From the NCBI RefSeq assembly GCF_005222955.1, contig NZ_LWUA01000289.1, forward strand, positions 1 to 48,388: a DNA stretch of 48,388 nucleotides. Reading direction: 5' to 3'. A program made the translations under genes and the position numbers. Positions within the stretch are counted from its first letter, which is position 1; each line of letters begins with the position of its first letter. Below the pieces are notes generated by a model, which saw only the letters and a program-made list of their open reading frames with translations, was not told the DNA's origin and searched no databases. This stretch comes from Blastococcus sp. CCUG 61487 (lineage in GTDB: Bacteria > Actinomycetota > Actinomycetes > Mycobacteriales > Geodermatophilaceae). This document shows positions 24,994 to 33,935 of the stretch, one piece after another.

Positions 24994-26331
24994 CTAGCTT
25001 TCCACGCCGATGGCCGGCTCGTCGGTGCGGGTCGCGGTGTCCTCGACGTCGTCCTCGGCCGGCTCCTCGACCCGGCAGACCACCATCGTGTCGATGCGGT
25101 TGCGCCGACCTCCGGTGCTCTCGGCGACCAGCCGCAGCCCGCCGATCTCCGCCATCGCACCCTCGATCGGGACCCGGCCGAGCTCGCGTGCCAGCAGCCC
25201 GCCGACGGTCTCGACGTCGTCGTCCTCGGGCAGCTCCACGCCAGGGAACAGCTCGGCGAGGTCCTGCACGGGCAGCCGGGCGATGATCCGCACCGACCCG
25301 TCCTCCAGCGGCTCCACCTCGGGCCGGGAGAACGCGTCGTGCTCGTCGGCGATCTCGCCGACGATCTCCTCGAGGATGTCCTCGATGGTGAGCAGCCCGG
25401 CGAAGCCGCCGTACTCGTCGACGACGATCGCGATGTGGATGCGCTGGGCCTGCATGTCGCGCAGCAGCTGGTCGACCGGCTTGGACTCCGGCACGAACGT
25501 CGGGGTGCGCATCAGGTCCTCGACCTTGGGCCCGCGCGCATCGGCGTTCTGCGACCGGCGGACGAGGTCCTTGAGGTAGACGACGCCGACGACGTCGTCC
25601 ACGTTCTCGCCGATGACCGGGATGCGGCTGAACCCGCTGCGCAGCGCCAGGGCGAGCGCCTGCCGGACGGTCTTGGTGCGCTCGATCCAGACGACGTCGG
25701 TGCGCGGGACCATGACCTCGCGGGCGATCGTGTCGCCGAGCTCGAACACCGAGTGGATCATGTTCCGCTCGCCGGACTCCACGACGCCGCGCTCCTCGGC
25801 CATGTCGACCAGCTCGCGCAGCTCGACCTCCGAGGAGAACGGCCCGTCGCGGAAGCCCCGGCCGGGCGTGAGCATGTTGCCGATCAGGATGAGCAGCGTG
25901 GCGATCGGGCCGAGCACCCGCCCGAGCAGCCGGACGACACCCGCGCTGGCCAGCGCGGTGGTGTAGGCGTGCTGGCGGCCCAGGGTCCGCGGGCCCACGC
26001 CGACGAGCACGTAGCTCACCACCGTCAGCACGCCCGCGGCGGTCAGGAAGGTGCGCCAGCCGCCGCCCCACAGGTCGTAGAGCAGGACGGTGACGAGGAC
26101 CGCCGAGACCATCTCGCAGGCGATCCGGAGCAGCAGGAGCAGCGCCACGTGGCGGGCCCGCTCGAGCACGACCTCCTCGAGGGCGGCCGCGCGCTTGATG
26201 CCCTCGCGGCGCAGCTCCTCGACGCGGGCCTTGGAGACCCGCTGGAGAGCGGCGTCCATCGCCGCGAAGATGCCGGCCAGCGGCACGAGGAGGCCGGCGA
26301 CCACCAGCATGGTGATCTCGCCGGAGCTCAT
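24994..26331 (-). CDS. CNNM/CorC (hemolysin-like) transporter family protein
   Basis: The 445-residue protein has an N-terminal DUF21 membrane domain (about 1 to 150, including the acidic [13 protein letters not shown] helix), a CBS pair ([61 protein letters not shown]) and a C-terminal CorC_HlyC domain ([13 protein letters not shown]). The family is linked to Mg2+ or Co2+ transport and homeostasis. The ATG overlaps the ybeY stop as ATGA. The order phoH, ybeY, CNNM, deaminase-like and era is conserved in actinobacteria. Confidence 0.92.
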   Translation of the reverse strand: MSSGEITMLVVAGLLVPLAGIFAAMDAALQRVSKARVEELRREGIKRAAALEEVVLERARHVALLLLLRIACEMVSAVLVTVLLYDLWGGGWRTFLTAAGVLTVVSYVLVGVGPRTLGRQHAYTTALASAGVVRLLGRVLGPIATLLILIGNMLTPGRGFRDGPFSSEVELRELVDMAEERGVVESGERNMIHSVFELGDTIAREVMVPRTDVVWIERTKTVRQALALALRSGFSRIPVIGENVDDVVGVVYLKDLVRRSQNADARGPKVEDLMRTPTFVPESKPVDQLLRDMQAQRIHIAIVVDEYGGFAGLLTIEDILEEIVGEIADEHDAFSRPEVEPLEDGSVRIIARLPVQDLAELFPGVELPEDDDVETVGGLLARELGRVPIEGAMAEIGGLRLVAESTGGRRNRIDTMVVCRVEEPAEDDVEDTATRTDEPAIGVES

Positions 26332-26831
26332 CGGGGTGTCTGCTCCTGGCCGGCCGGTGCACCCGTCACCGGCTCGCGCGGCGCGGAGCGCCAGCCCTCG
26401 ATGAGCCGTGTCTGGAGGGCGAACATCTCCTTCTCCTCGTCGGGCTCCATGTGGTCGTAGCCGAGCAGGTGCAGCACGCCGTGCGTGGCGAGCAGGACCA
26501 GTTCGTCGTCCATGGTGTGGCCGGCCGCGCGCGCCTGGCGCACTGCGACGGCCGGGCACAGCACGACGTCGCCCAGCAGCGCGGGGCCGGGGTCGGGGTC
26601 GTCGGGACGCGAGGTGTCGAGCTCGTCCATGGGGAAGGCGAGCACGTCGGTCGGCCCCTTCTCCCCCATCCAGCGCTCGTGCAGGCTGCTCATGTACTCG
26701 ACGTCCACGCAGAGCACCGACAGCTCGGCCATCGGGTTGACCTTCATCTCACCGAGCACGAAGCGGCAGATGCCGGCGAGTTCGGCCTCGTCGACCGCGA
26801 TCTCCGACTCGTTGGACACCTCGACGGGCAT
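26328..26831 (-). CDS. ybeY: Endoribonuclease YbeY
   Basis: The 167-residue metalloprotein acts in 16S rRNA 3' end maturation and ribosome quality control. The metal site H-x3-H-x5-H is His117, His121 and His127 in [12 protein letters not shown]. The upstream [10 protein letters not shown] and LLGDVVLCP segments are also conserved. The C-terminal 20 residues are a Pro/Gln-rich tail. It begins 5 bp after the phoH stop, so co-transcription is near certain. Confidence 0.96.
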   Translation of the reverse strand: MPVEVSNESEIAVDEAELAGICRFVLGEMKVNPMAELSVLCVDVEYMSSLHERWMGEKGPTDVLAFPMDELDTSRPDDPDPGPALLGDVVLCPAVAVRQARAAGHTMDDELVLLATHGVLHLLGYDHMEPDEEKEMFALQTRLIEGWRSAPREPVTGAPAGQEQTPR

Positions 26832-26836
26832 GCCGG

Positions 26837-29056
26837 TCAGCTCCCCTGCCGGCGCGGCCGGGCCGGTCGTGCCGGTGCGGCCGGCCGGGTGGTGGTGGGC
26901 TGCCGGGAGGCGTCCCAGCGCTCGTAGGCGTCCACGATGTCGCCGACCAGTCGGTGCCGGACGACGTCGGAGCTGGTCAGGTTGGCGAAGTGCACGTCCT
27001 CCACGCCGTCGAGGATCTCGCGGACGATCTTCAACCCGCTCTGCGCCCCGCCGGGCAGGTCGACCTGCGTGACGTCGCCGGTGACCACGATCTTCGAGCC
27101 GAAGCCGAGCCGGGTGAGGAACATCTTCATCTGCTCGGCGGTGGTGTTCTGCGCCTCGTCGAGGATCACGAACGCATCGTTCAACGTGTTGTGCGTGACG
27201 ATGAAGTCATCGGTGACGTACAGGGAGTCCTGCGCGGCCACCTGGATGCACATCGTCTCCATGACGCCGACCGGTTCGATGCTGTCGATGAAGCGCATCG
27301 GCCGGCCGCCGCCCGCGGCCTCGTAGACGCGCCGCTTCCGCTCCAGACGGAAGGGCTGGACGTCGGCCGGCAGGCGGATCTCGAGGACGTGCGCCGCACG
27401 GCGGTCGTGGACAGGGCGTCCCTGCGCCATGCCCGGTGCTCGGCCGGCGGGGAGACGAGTGCGACGGGTGACGACGCCACCCAGCGAACGGACGAGGAAC
27501 ATGACGTCGTCCCGCAGGCGCTCGGACGTCGTCGTGTACCGGATGCGGCACGTCCGATCCTGCTGGGTCACCGGGCCGCCGTCCGAGTCGAGCAGCCCTT
27601 GGAGCAGCGCGATGCGCACGTCTGCCGAGTTGTGCGAGTAGACCCAAGGCACGAACTTCGTCGCCGACCGCGTGCCGGCGAGGTCGAGCTCCCGGATCGC
27701 CTCGGTCACCGGATTCGCGATGCGGAGCCCGCCACGGCCCCCGTGCACCTGCCGCAGGACGTGGTCCGGACCGGACTCGTGCACGAGTTCGATGCCCTCG
27801 AGTGCCGACTCCAGCGCTCCGACGAGTTCGGGGTCGCTCGTCGAGAAGGACGGCGTGGTCGACGTCGTCCGGCACCCGTCCCCGAGCAGGAGGCCCAGCG
27901 CGTACGGGTCGAGCGGCACTTCCTGCGGCTCGAACTCGACCGCGTCCACGAGCGGGAGCTCGTAGCGGTGTGCGCCCGCCCCCCAGCGCAGGTTGCCGAC
28001 CATCTCCTGCGTCTCGAGCGTGCGACTCGTCCCGCGACGGCGATCGTCCGGCGTCGTCACGGTCCACAGGTGCTCGCCGCACGCCAGGGTCGAGGCGCCG
28101 TCCTGGGTGGTGACCCGGTAGACGTCCTTCACGCCCTGCGGGTACACCCCGAGCACGGGCGTCGGCAGGCCGTTCGAGCCGACCACCAGATCGCCGACCT
28201 GGAGGGTGCCGATCGGCATGAAGCCGTTCGGGGTCAGCACCTTCGCGTCGTAGGGCTGCGCGCGGCCACGCATGTACGCCAGCGGCGCGACCTCGATCGT
28301 CCCGGCCGCCATGAGCCGCGGGATCGACTCCGGGTCGACCATGTCGTGCAGCGCGTCGTAGAGCGGGCGCAGGTAGGGGTCGATCTTCTCGCTGAGCGTG
28401 CCGGGCAGGTAGCCCAGGCGCTCGCCGGCCTCGACCGCCGGCCGGGTCAGGATGATCCGGTTGACGTTCTTGGTCTGCAGCGCCTGCACGGCCTTGGCCA
28501 TGGCCAGGTAGGTCTTGCCGGTACCGGCGGGCCCGATGCCGAAGACGATGGTGTGCGCGTCGATCGCGTCGACGTAGCGCTTCTGGTTCAGCGTCTTGGG
28601 CCGGATCGTGCGGCCGCGGCGGCTGATGATGTCGAGGCTGAGGACGTCGGCCGGCCGCTCCGCGCCGCCGGCCTTGAGCATCCCGATCACCCGGCGCACC
28701 GAATCCGGGCGCAGCTGCTGGCCGGTGCCGAGCAGCGCGATCAGCTCGTCGAAGACCCGGACGGCGAAGGCGTTGTCGGCCGGCTGCCCGGTCACCGAGA
28801 TCTCGTTGCCGCGCACGTGCACGTCGGCGTCGAGCTCGGCCTCGACCAGCCGGAGCAGCTCGTCGGCCGAGCCGAGCAGGCCCACCATCGAGATCGACTC
28901 GGGCACGGCGATCGTGGTGCGGACGGCGGCCGGCGGCGGTGCGGCCGTGCCGGCGGCGGCGTCCTCGGCGCTGTCGTCCAGGGCCGCAGCCTGGGCCGAC
29001 GCCTCACGGGACGTAGGGGCATCCTGGACGGGATCGTGCGGGGAGGTGTCGGGCAA
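26837..29056 (-). CDS. phoH: PhoH-family ATPase precursor containing an intein
   Basis: The 739-residue precursor comprises an N-extein (1 to 265), intein (266 to 623) and C-extein (624 to 739). The spliced product would be 381 residues, close to the usual PhoH length. The N-extein has a KH-like region ([14 protein letters not shown]), the [10 protein letters not shown] segment and Walker A GPAGTGKT (175 to 182). The C-extein begins [16 protein letters not shown] with Walker B and ends with [10 protein letters not shown] and VRHRLV. PhoH proteins are ATPases linked to RNA metabolism. The start is uncertain: TTG at 29056 gives LPDTSP, while a GTG 50 codons later is another choice. Confidence 0.9.
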   Translation of the reverse strand: MPDTSPHDPVQDAPTSREASAQAAALDDSAEDAAAGTAAPPPAAVRTTIAVPESISMVGLLGSADELLRLVEAELDADVHVRGNEISVTGQPADNAFAVRVFDELIALLGTGQQLRPDSVRRVIGMLKAGGAERPADVLSLDIISRRGRTIRPKTLNQKRYVDAIDAHTIVFGIGPAGTGKTYLAMAKAVQALQTKNVNRIILTRPAVEAGERLGYLPGTLSEKIDPYLRPLYDALHDMVDPESIPRLMAAGTIEVAPLAYMRGRAQPYDAKVLTPNGFMPIGTLQVGDLVVGSNGLPTPVLGVYPQGVKDVYRVTTQDGASTLACGEHLWTVTTPDDRRRGTSRTLETQEMVGNLRWGAGAHRYELPLVDAVEFEPQEVPLDPYALGLLLGDGCRTTSTTPSFSTSDPELVGALESALEGIELVHESGPDHVLRQVHGGRGGLRIANPVTEAIRELDLAGTRSATKFVPWVYSHNSADVRIALLQGLLDSDGGPVTQQDRTCRIRYTTTSERLRDDVMFLVRSLGGVVTRRTRLPAGRAPGMAQGRPVHDRRAAHVLEIRLPADVQPFRLERKRRVYEAAGGGRPMRFIDSIEPVGVMETMCIQVAAQDSLYVTDDFIVTHNTLNDAFVILDEAQNTTAEQMKMFLTRLGFGSKIVVTGDVTQVDLPGGAQSGLKIVREILDGVEDVHFANLTSSDVVRHRLVGDIVDAYERWDASRQPTTTRPAAPARPARPRRQGS
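27188..28261 (-). other. Class 3-like intein with LAGLIDADG endonuclease, inside phoH
   Basis: The 358-residue in-frame insert lies between LAYMRGR and [13 protein letters not shown], which are contiguous in intein-free PhoH. It begins with Ala ([13 protein letters not shown]) and ends VTHN. Block B has His64 and Trp66 (CGEHLWTV), block F has Cys338 (ETMCIQV) and block G has Thr356, His357 and Asn358. This is the Trp-Cys-Thr signature of class 3 inteins, which use the block F Cys in place of an N-terminal nucleophile. Two LAGLIDADG-type helices are present, LGLLLGDG (122 to 129) and [10 protein letters not shown] (219 to 228), with their acidic residues kept. The +1 extein residue is Thr. Confidence 0.93.
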
Positions 29057-29147
29057 GAACCCTCGACCCTGCCTTCCTGGCTGGGGGTGCGGACCGTGCG
29101 ACTCTACCCGTGCAGCGGCCCGTTCACCCCCGTCGCACCCAATGGGG

Positions 29148-29969
29148 TCAGCGCCCCGAGTAGGTCGCCTTGCCCGGCCCCTCGGCGAGGAAGGACCGCA
29201 CCGCACCGCGCAGGTCCTCGCTGCCGAACAGCGCCCCGGACACCTCGGGAACCAGCGCGTCGGCGGCGCGCGCCCCGTTGCGGGCGGCGGTGATGACCAG
29301 CTGCTTGGTGGCCGCGTGGGCCAGGGTCGGACCGGCGGCGACCTCCCGCGCGTAGGCGCGGGCGGCGTCGGCGAACCCCTCGTCGGGCAGCACCCGGTTG
29401 ACCACGTTCCACCGCGCCAGCACCGCGGCCGGGTAGCGCTCGCCGGTGAAGATCAGCTCCCGCGCCCGGGCCGGGCCGGCGCGCTCGGCCAGCCGCTGCG
29501 GTCCGCCCATCGACGGGGTGAGCCCCACGACGATCTCGACCAGGCCGAAGCTCGCCTTCTCGGCGGCCAGCAGGATGTCGCAGCACAGCGCCAGCTCGAA
29601 GGCGGCGGTGAGGGTGAGCCCGTGGGCGGCGAACACGGTGGGGACCGGCAGGTCCTCGATGGTCTGCGCGACCCGCAGCAGCCGGGTCCACAGGTCCGCC
29701 CCCTGGCGCACCGGCTCGGGGCCCTCGGCGATGTCGCGGAAGAAGCTGACGTCGACACCGCCGGAGACCACCTTCCCGCGCGCCTCGAACAGCACGGCCC
29801 GCGCCCGGCCGGGATCGGCCGGGTCGGTGAGGGCGACCAGCTCCGCGGCGACGTTCTCCAGCGCGTTGAAGACGGGCGGGTCGAACAGGTTCAGCGGCGG
29901 GTTGTCGAGGACGACGACGGCGACGTCGCCGTCCCGCTCGATCCGGAAGGGCTCGGCGCTGGCGGTCAT
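29148..29969 (-). CDS. Enoyl-CoA hydratase/isomerase family protein
   Basis: The 273-residue crotonase-fold protein has VAVVVLDNPPLNLFDPPVF at the N-terminus, an oxyanion-hole strand near GKVVSGGVDVSFF, and HGLTLTAAFELALCCDILLAAEKASFGLVEIVVGL. The position of the first catalytic Glu of enoyl-CoA hydratase is Ala/Phe-Glu in AAFELAL, and the second is near VGLTPSMGG, so activity may differ from classical hydration. The substrate is unknown. It lies between phoH and the HIT gene on the same strand. Confidence 0.88.
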   Translation of the reverse strand: MTASAEPFRIERDGDVAVVVLDNPPLNLFDPPVFNALENVAAELVALTDPADPGRARAVLFEARGKVVSGGVDVSFFRDIAEGPEPVRQGADLWTRLLRVAQTIEDLPVPTVFAAHGLTLTAAFELALCCDILLAAEKASFGLVEIVVGLTPSMGGPQRLAERAGPARARELIFTGERYPAAVLARWNVVNRVLPDEGFADAARAYAREVAAGPTLAHAATKQLVITAARNGARAADALVPEVSGALFGSEDLRGAVRSFLAEGPGKATYSGR

Positions 29970-30011
29970 GGCCCCAGGGTGGCAGCCGTGCGGCTCGACG
30001 CTCCGGCGGGG

Positions 30012-30371
30012 TCAGCCGGGCGGCCAGCCGAGTCCACGACCGCCGAGCACGTGCAGGTGCAGGTGGTCCACGGTCTGCCCGCCGTGCGGACCGGTGTTGG
30101 TCACCAGCCGGTAGCCGGGCTCCGCTCCCTCTCCGGACACCAGGCCCTCCTGCCGGGCGACCGCGTGCGCGGCGGCGACGACGTCGGAGAGCAGCACGGG
30201 GTCTGCCTCGACCAGCGCGCCGACCGTGGCGTGGTGCTCCTTCGGGATGACCAGCACGTGCGTGGGCGCCTGCGGGTTGATGTCGCGGAACGCGAGCACC
30301 CGGTCGGTCTGGTGGACGACGTCGGCGGGGATCTCCCCCGCGACCATGCGGCAGAACAGGCAGTCGGTCAC
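30012..30371 (-). CDS. HIT family nucleotide-binding protein
   Basis: The 119-residue histidine-triad protein belongs to the Hint branch. It shows CLFCRMVAGEIPADVVHQTD, a DINPQAPTHVLVIPKEH segment and the triad VDHLHLHVLGGR. These enzymes hydrolyse adenosine phosphoramidates. The GTG start at 30371 fits the family N-terminus (TDCLFCRM). An AAGG site lies upstream. It is divergent from the ABC transporter unit; the 85-bp interval is a shared regulatory zone. Confidence 0.93.
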   Translation of the reverse strand: MTDCLFCRMVAGEIPADVVHQTDRVLAFRDINPQAPTHVLVIPKEHHATVGALVEADPVLLSDVVAAAHAVARQEGLVSGEGAEPGYRLVTNTGPHGGQTVDHLHLHVLGGRGLGWPPG

Positions 30372-30456
30372 GACCGCGACCTTAGAACGGGCCGCACGGC
30401 CCCGCGCCCGGCAAGATCCAGGCCACCGTTGCACCCACCGCCGAGGAGGTACCGCC

Positions 30457-30489
30457 ATGTCCGCTCCCCGCCCCGTGACGAGGACGTAG
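30457..30489 (+). CDS. Ten-codon upstream ORF (possible leader peptide)
   Basis: ATG at 30457 encodes MSAPRPVTRT and then TAG. It has a strong ribosome-binding site, GAGGAGG, 6 to 7 nt upstream, stronger than that of the following gene. Its TAG shares one base with the GTG start of the binding-protein gene (TAGTG), which would couple translation of the two. It may be a regulatory leader or chance. It lacks Cys or other runs of a single codon typical of attenuators. Confidence 0.45.
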   Translation: MSAPRPVTRT

Positions 30490-31463
30490 TGAGCACCGCT
30501 CCCGCTGCCCGGTCGGGTGGCCTCGATCCGTTCTCCCGCCGTTCCTTCCTCGGCGCCGCGGGCGTCGCGCTGGCCGCCACGCTCGCCGCCTGCAGCCGCT
30601 CCTTCACCGGGGCCTCCTCCACCGGGGCCTCCTCCACCGGGTCCTCGTCCGCCGATCCGGCCGGCCCGCTCCGCATCGGCGCCATCCCCGACCAGGACCC
30701 CGAGATCCTCGCCCGCCTCTACGGCACCGTGGCCGACGCGATGTCCGAGGGCCTCGGCCTCGAGGTGTCCTACGAACCGGTCACCGACTACGCCGCCGCC
30801 GTCTCCCTGTTCCGCACCGGCGACCTCGACCTCGTCTGGTTCGGCGGGCTGACCGGCGTCCAGGCCCGGCTCCAGCCCCCTGGCGCGCTCCCCATCGCGC
30901 AGCGCGACATCGACGAGGACTTCCACTCCGTCTTCGTCGTCAACGCCGGCACCGGCCTCGCGCCGGCCGACGACCTCACGCCGCTGGCCGACCTGCGCTT
31001 CACCTACGGCAGCGAGACGTCGACGTCGGGCCGGCTGATGCCCGCCTACTTCCTGGAGGAGCAGGGCGTCGACCCCGAGAGGTTCCCGGGTGGCCCCGGG
31101 TTCTCCGGCTCGCACGACGCCACACTGGCCCTCGTCGCCTCGGGCTCCTACCAGGCCGGCGTCCTCAACGAGCAGGTCTGGACGAGCCGGTCCGAGGAGG
31201 GCGCCGTCCCGCCGTCCGTGGTGCTGTACGCCCGGACGCCGGCCTACCACGACTACCACTGGCTGCTCGGTCCGCGGGCAGTCGAGCGGCTGGGTGACGA
31301 CCTGCCCGAGCGGCTGACCGACTGGTTCACCTCCCTGTCGGCCGACGACCCGGCCGACGCCGCGGTGCTCGAGCTGTTCGGCGCCGGCTCCTTCATCCCG
31401 ACCGAGGCGTCGAACTACGACCAGATCGAGGCGATCGGCCGCGATCTCGGGCTGGTCAACTGA
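30489..31463 (+). CDS. PhnD-like ABC transporter substrate-binding lipoprotein
   Basis: The 324-residue protein has a Tat-type lipoprotein signal, SRRSFLGAAGVALAATLAAC, followed by a Ser/Thr/Gly linker. The mature part matches phosphonate/phosphite-type binding proteins: IGAIPDQDPE, EPVTDYAAAVSLFRTGDLDLVWFGGLTGVQARL, TYGSETSTSGRLMP, GFSGSHDATL and YHDYHWL. These motifs also resemble the putative selenate-binding subfamily, as I recall it. It would bind an oxyanion outside the membrane and deliver it to the permease. GTG at 30489 has GAGGA upstream. The gene overlaps the ATPase by 4 nt. Confidence 0.85.
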   Translation: MSTAPAARSGGLDPFSRRSFLGAAGVALAATLAACSRSFTGASSTGASSTGSSSADPAGPLRIGAIPDQDPEILARLYGTVADAMSEGLGLEVSYEPVTDYAAAVSLFRTGDLDLVWFGGLTGVQARLQPPGALPIAQRDIDEDFHSVFVVNAGTGLAPADDLTPLADLRFTYGSETSTSGRLMPAYFLEEQGVDPERFPGGPGFSGSHDATLALVASGSYQAGVLNEQVWTSRSEEGAVPPSVVLYARTPAYHDYHWLLGPRAVERLGDDLPERLTDWFTSLSADDPADAAVLELFGAGSFIPTEASNYDQIEAIGRDLGLVN

Positions 31464-32206
31464 CCGAGACCGCGCGGCTCACCGGCATCGAGGTCCGCTA
31501 CGGCAGCACTCCGGCCCTGGCCGGGGTGGACCTCGCGGTGGCCGCGGGCGAGCGGGTGGCCGTCGTCGGGGCGTCGGGGGCGGGCAAGTCCACGCTGCTG
31601 GGCGTGCTCAACGGCTCGGTCGAGCCGAGGGCGGGATCGGTGCTGGTCCTCGGCACCGATCCGAGCGTGGTCCGGGGCCGGGAGCTGCGCCGGCTGCGGG
31701 CGCGCGTCGGCACCGTGCGCCAGCACCTGGAGCTGGTCGGCCCGCTGCGAGTGGTGCACAACGTCAACGCCGGGCGGCTCGCCTCGTGGTCGCCGCTGCG
31801 GGCCGCGTGGTCGCTGCTGCGCCCCCAGGGCGTCGAGGACGTGCGGGCGGCACTGACCCGGGTGGGGTTGGCCGAGCGGTTGTTCGAGCGGACCGACCGG
31901 CTGTCCGGAGGGCAGCGCCAGCGGGTCGCCCTGGCCCGCCTGCTGGTGCAGCACCCGGAACTCGTGCTGGCCGACGAGCCGGCGTCGGCGCTGGACCCGG
32001 CGCTCGCCGACTCCGCGCTGTCGCTGCTGGGGGAGCTCGCGCTCGCCGACGGCGGAGCCCTCCTGGCCTGCCTGCACGACCCGGAGCTGGCGCTCCGGCA
32101 CTGCGATCGGGTGGTCGGGCTGGTCGACGGACGGATCACCGTCGACTCCCCGACCGCCGGCCTGACCGTGGCCGACCTGGAGGAGTTCTACGGAGTCCGG
32201 CGGTGA
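31460..32206 (+). CDS. ABC transporter ATPase, PhnC-like, apparent CTG start
   Basis: The 248-residue ATPase has A-loop Tyr in IEVRYGSTPALAGV, Walker A VGASGAGKST, signature LSGGQRQR, Walker B LVLADEPAS and LACLHDPELALRHCD with switch His. The family N-terminus requires a start near 31460. No ATG or GTG lies in frame there; the only candidate is CTG at 31460, which overlaps the upstream TGA as CTGA in the manner of ATGA junctions. The next GTG (31526) would remove the first 22 residues, including the A-loop strand. It energises the adjacent permease. Confidence 0.85.
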   Translation: MTETARLTGIEVRYGSTPALAGVDLAVAAGERVAVVGASGAGKSTLLGVLNGSVEPRAGSVLVLGTDPSVVRGRELRRLRARVGTVRQHLELVGPLRVVHNVNAGRLASWSPLRAAWSLLRPQGVEDVRAALTRVGLAERLFERTDRLSGGQRQRVALARLLVQHPELVLADEPASALDPALADSALSLLGELALADGGALLACLHDPELALRHCDRVVGLVDGRITVDSPTAGLTVADLEEFYGVRR

Positions 32207-33825
32207 CCCTCGTCCGCGACCGGCCACCCGCGGCCGCGGCCGTGCTGCGGCGCGACCGGCGGCGGTGGCCCTGGGGCCTCGGCGCCGCCGCGCTGCTGGT
32301 CTGGTCGCTGGCCGGCTCGGGGCTGTTCACCGAACCGGTCGTGAACACCGGCGGGCTCGGGGAGTTCCGCCGGTTCGCCGCCGCCGCCCTGCAGCCCGAG
32401 CTCGACGGCGAGTTCCTCCGGGTCGTCGCCGAGTCGGCCCTCGTCACCGTGGCCTACGCCGCGCTGGGCGCCGGGCTCGCGGTGCTCCTGGGCTCGCTCG
32501 GCGCGGTCGCGCTGGCGCGGACCACCTGGGGACGACGACGCGCCGGCTGGACCGCCGCCCGCGGTCTGCTCGCCGTCCCCCGGGGTCTGCACGAGGCGGT
32601 GTGGGGGCTGCTCCTGGTCAACGTCCTGGGGCTGGACCCCTGGGTCGGCGTGCTGGCGATCGGCCTCCCCTACGGCGCGGTCACCGCCAAGGTCTTCGCC
32701 GACCTCGTCGACGAGGTCCCGCGCGGTCCGTACACCGCGCTGCTCGCGGCCGGCACCGGTCGCGCAACCGCGGCGGTGTACGGACTGCTCCCCCCGGCGG
32801 CGGGCGGTCTGCTGTCCTACGCCTTCTACCGGCTGGAGTGCGCGGTGCGCTCCGCCGTCGTCCTCGGCCTGATCGGTGCCGGCGGGCTGGGCTACCAGCT
32901 GGCGCTGTCGTTCAGCTCGCTGCGCTGGGAACAGGTGTGGACGACGGTGTACGCGCTCGCCGTCCTCTGCATGCTCGCCGACGTGGCCGGCCGGCGGGTC
33001 CGCCGCCGGCTCGCCACCGCGTCGACGTCCGGCGGCGCGGTGCTGCGCCGCGACCCCGTGCTGACCGGCGCGGTGGTGGGCTCGCTGCTGCTCGCCGCCT
33101 GGTCGTGGTGGTACCTCGCGCTGTCGCCCGCCACCCTCGTCTCGGAACGGACCCGTGAGCAGGTCGCCTACGTCGCGCGGGCCGGCTGGCCGCCGGACAC
33201 CGACGAGGCCCTGCTGTCGGCGATCGCCTCGACGGCCGTGGACACCGTGCAGATGTCGGTCATCGCGATCGCCCTGGCCGCGACGGGCGCACTGGCCCTG
33301 ACCGGGGTGACCGCCCGCCCGTCCGGGCCCAGCAGCCTCGTGCGCCGGTGGACCGGGTCGGCGGTGCGGGTCGGTCTCCTGCTGCTGCGGGCGATCCCGC
33401 CGCCGATCTGGGCGCTGGTGCTGCTGTTCGTGTTCCTCCCCGGCGTGCTGCCGGGTGCGCTGGCGCTCGGCGTCTACACGCTGGGTGTCCTGGGCCGGCT
33501 GCTCGGAGAGGCTGCCGAGGAGGTCGATCCCCGACCGCGGGAGCTGCTGCGGGCCGGGGGTGCGTCCCCGGCGAGCGCCTGGCTGTACGCCACCCTCCCG
33601 GCCCTGAGCGGCCCGGCGATCGCGCTGTCGCTCTACCGGTGGGAGGTCGCGATCCGGGACACCGTCCTCGTGGGGCTGCTCGGCGCCGGTGGCCTCGGTG
33701 CGCTGCTCTCGGCGCGCATCTCCGCGTTCGACTGGTCCGCCGTCACGACGGTGCTCGTCGCGATCGTGCTGCTCACCTTCGCCGTCGACCTGGTCAGCGG
33801 GCGGGCCCGGGCCGCTCTCCGCTGA
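32203..33825 (+). CDS. Fused ABC transporter permease (two PhnE-like domains)
   Basis: The 540-residue membrane protein consists of two tandem BPD_transp_1 domains. The ATPase-contacting EAA-type loops are GPYTALLAAGTGRATAAVYGLLPPA in the first half (about 180) and PRELLRAGGASPASAWLYATLP in the second (about 444), each followed by LGLIGAGGLG or VGLLGAGGLG. Most PhnE proteins are single-domain; fusion would supply the whole channel in one chain. The GTG overlaps the ATPase stop as GTGA. It ends the transporter operon, 110 bp before cstA. Confidence 0.9.
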   Translation: MTLVRDRPPAAAAVLRRDRRRWPWGLGAAALLVWSLAGSGLFTEPVVNTGGLGEFRRFAAAALQPELDGEFLRVVAESALVTVAYAALGAGLAVLLGSLGAVALARTTWGRRRAGWTAARGLLAVPRGLHEAVWGLLLVNVLGLDPWVGVLAIGLPYGAVTAKVFADLVDEVPRGPYTALLAAGTGRATAAVYGLLPPAAGGLLSYAFYRLECAVRSAVVLGLIGAGGLGYQLALSFSSLRWEQVWTTVYALAVLCMLADVAGRRVRRRLATASTSGGAVLRRDPVLTGAVVGSLLLAAWSWWYLALSPATLVSERTREQVAYVARAGWPPDTDEALLSAIASTAVDTVQMSVIAIALAATGALALTGVTARPSGPSSLVRRWTGSAVRVGLLLLRAIPPPIWALVLLFVFLPGVLPGALALGVYTLGVLGRLLGEAAEEVDPRPRELLRAGGASPASAWLYATLPALSGPAIALSLYRWEVAIRDTVLVGLLGAGGLGALLSARISAFDWSAVTTVLVAIVLLTFAVDLVSGRARAALR

Positions 33826-33935
33826 CGCCCTCCCCGGGCCGCGCTCTTCCGCACGCCGAGCGGCCTCCGGAGTCCTACGCTCCACCCCGGAGCGACGGGG
33901 CCGGCGACGGAGCCGGCGCCGGGGCGGGAGGCTTC

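Noticed and set aside
23482-26460. Long plus-strand frame opposite era and the CNNM gene
   Set aside because: No recognisable domain, and both opposite-strand genes are clear; only 24056 to 24643 within this stretch has an RBS and protein-like content.
27188-28261. Insertion sequence or frameshift in phoH
   Set aside because: The insert is in frame, has intein blocks A, B, F and G, and no terminal inverted repeats or transposase motif.
28596-30488. In-frame upstream extension of the binding-protein ORF
   Set aside because: It is antisense to phoH and two other clear genes; the Tat signal and RBS place the real start at 30489.
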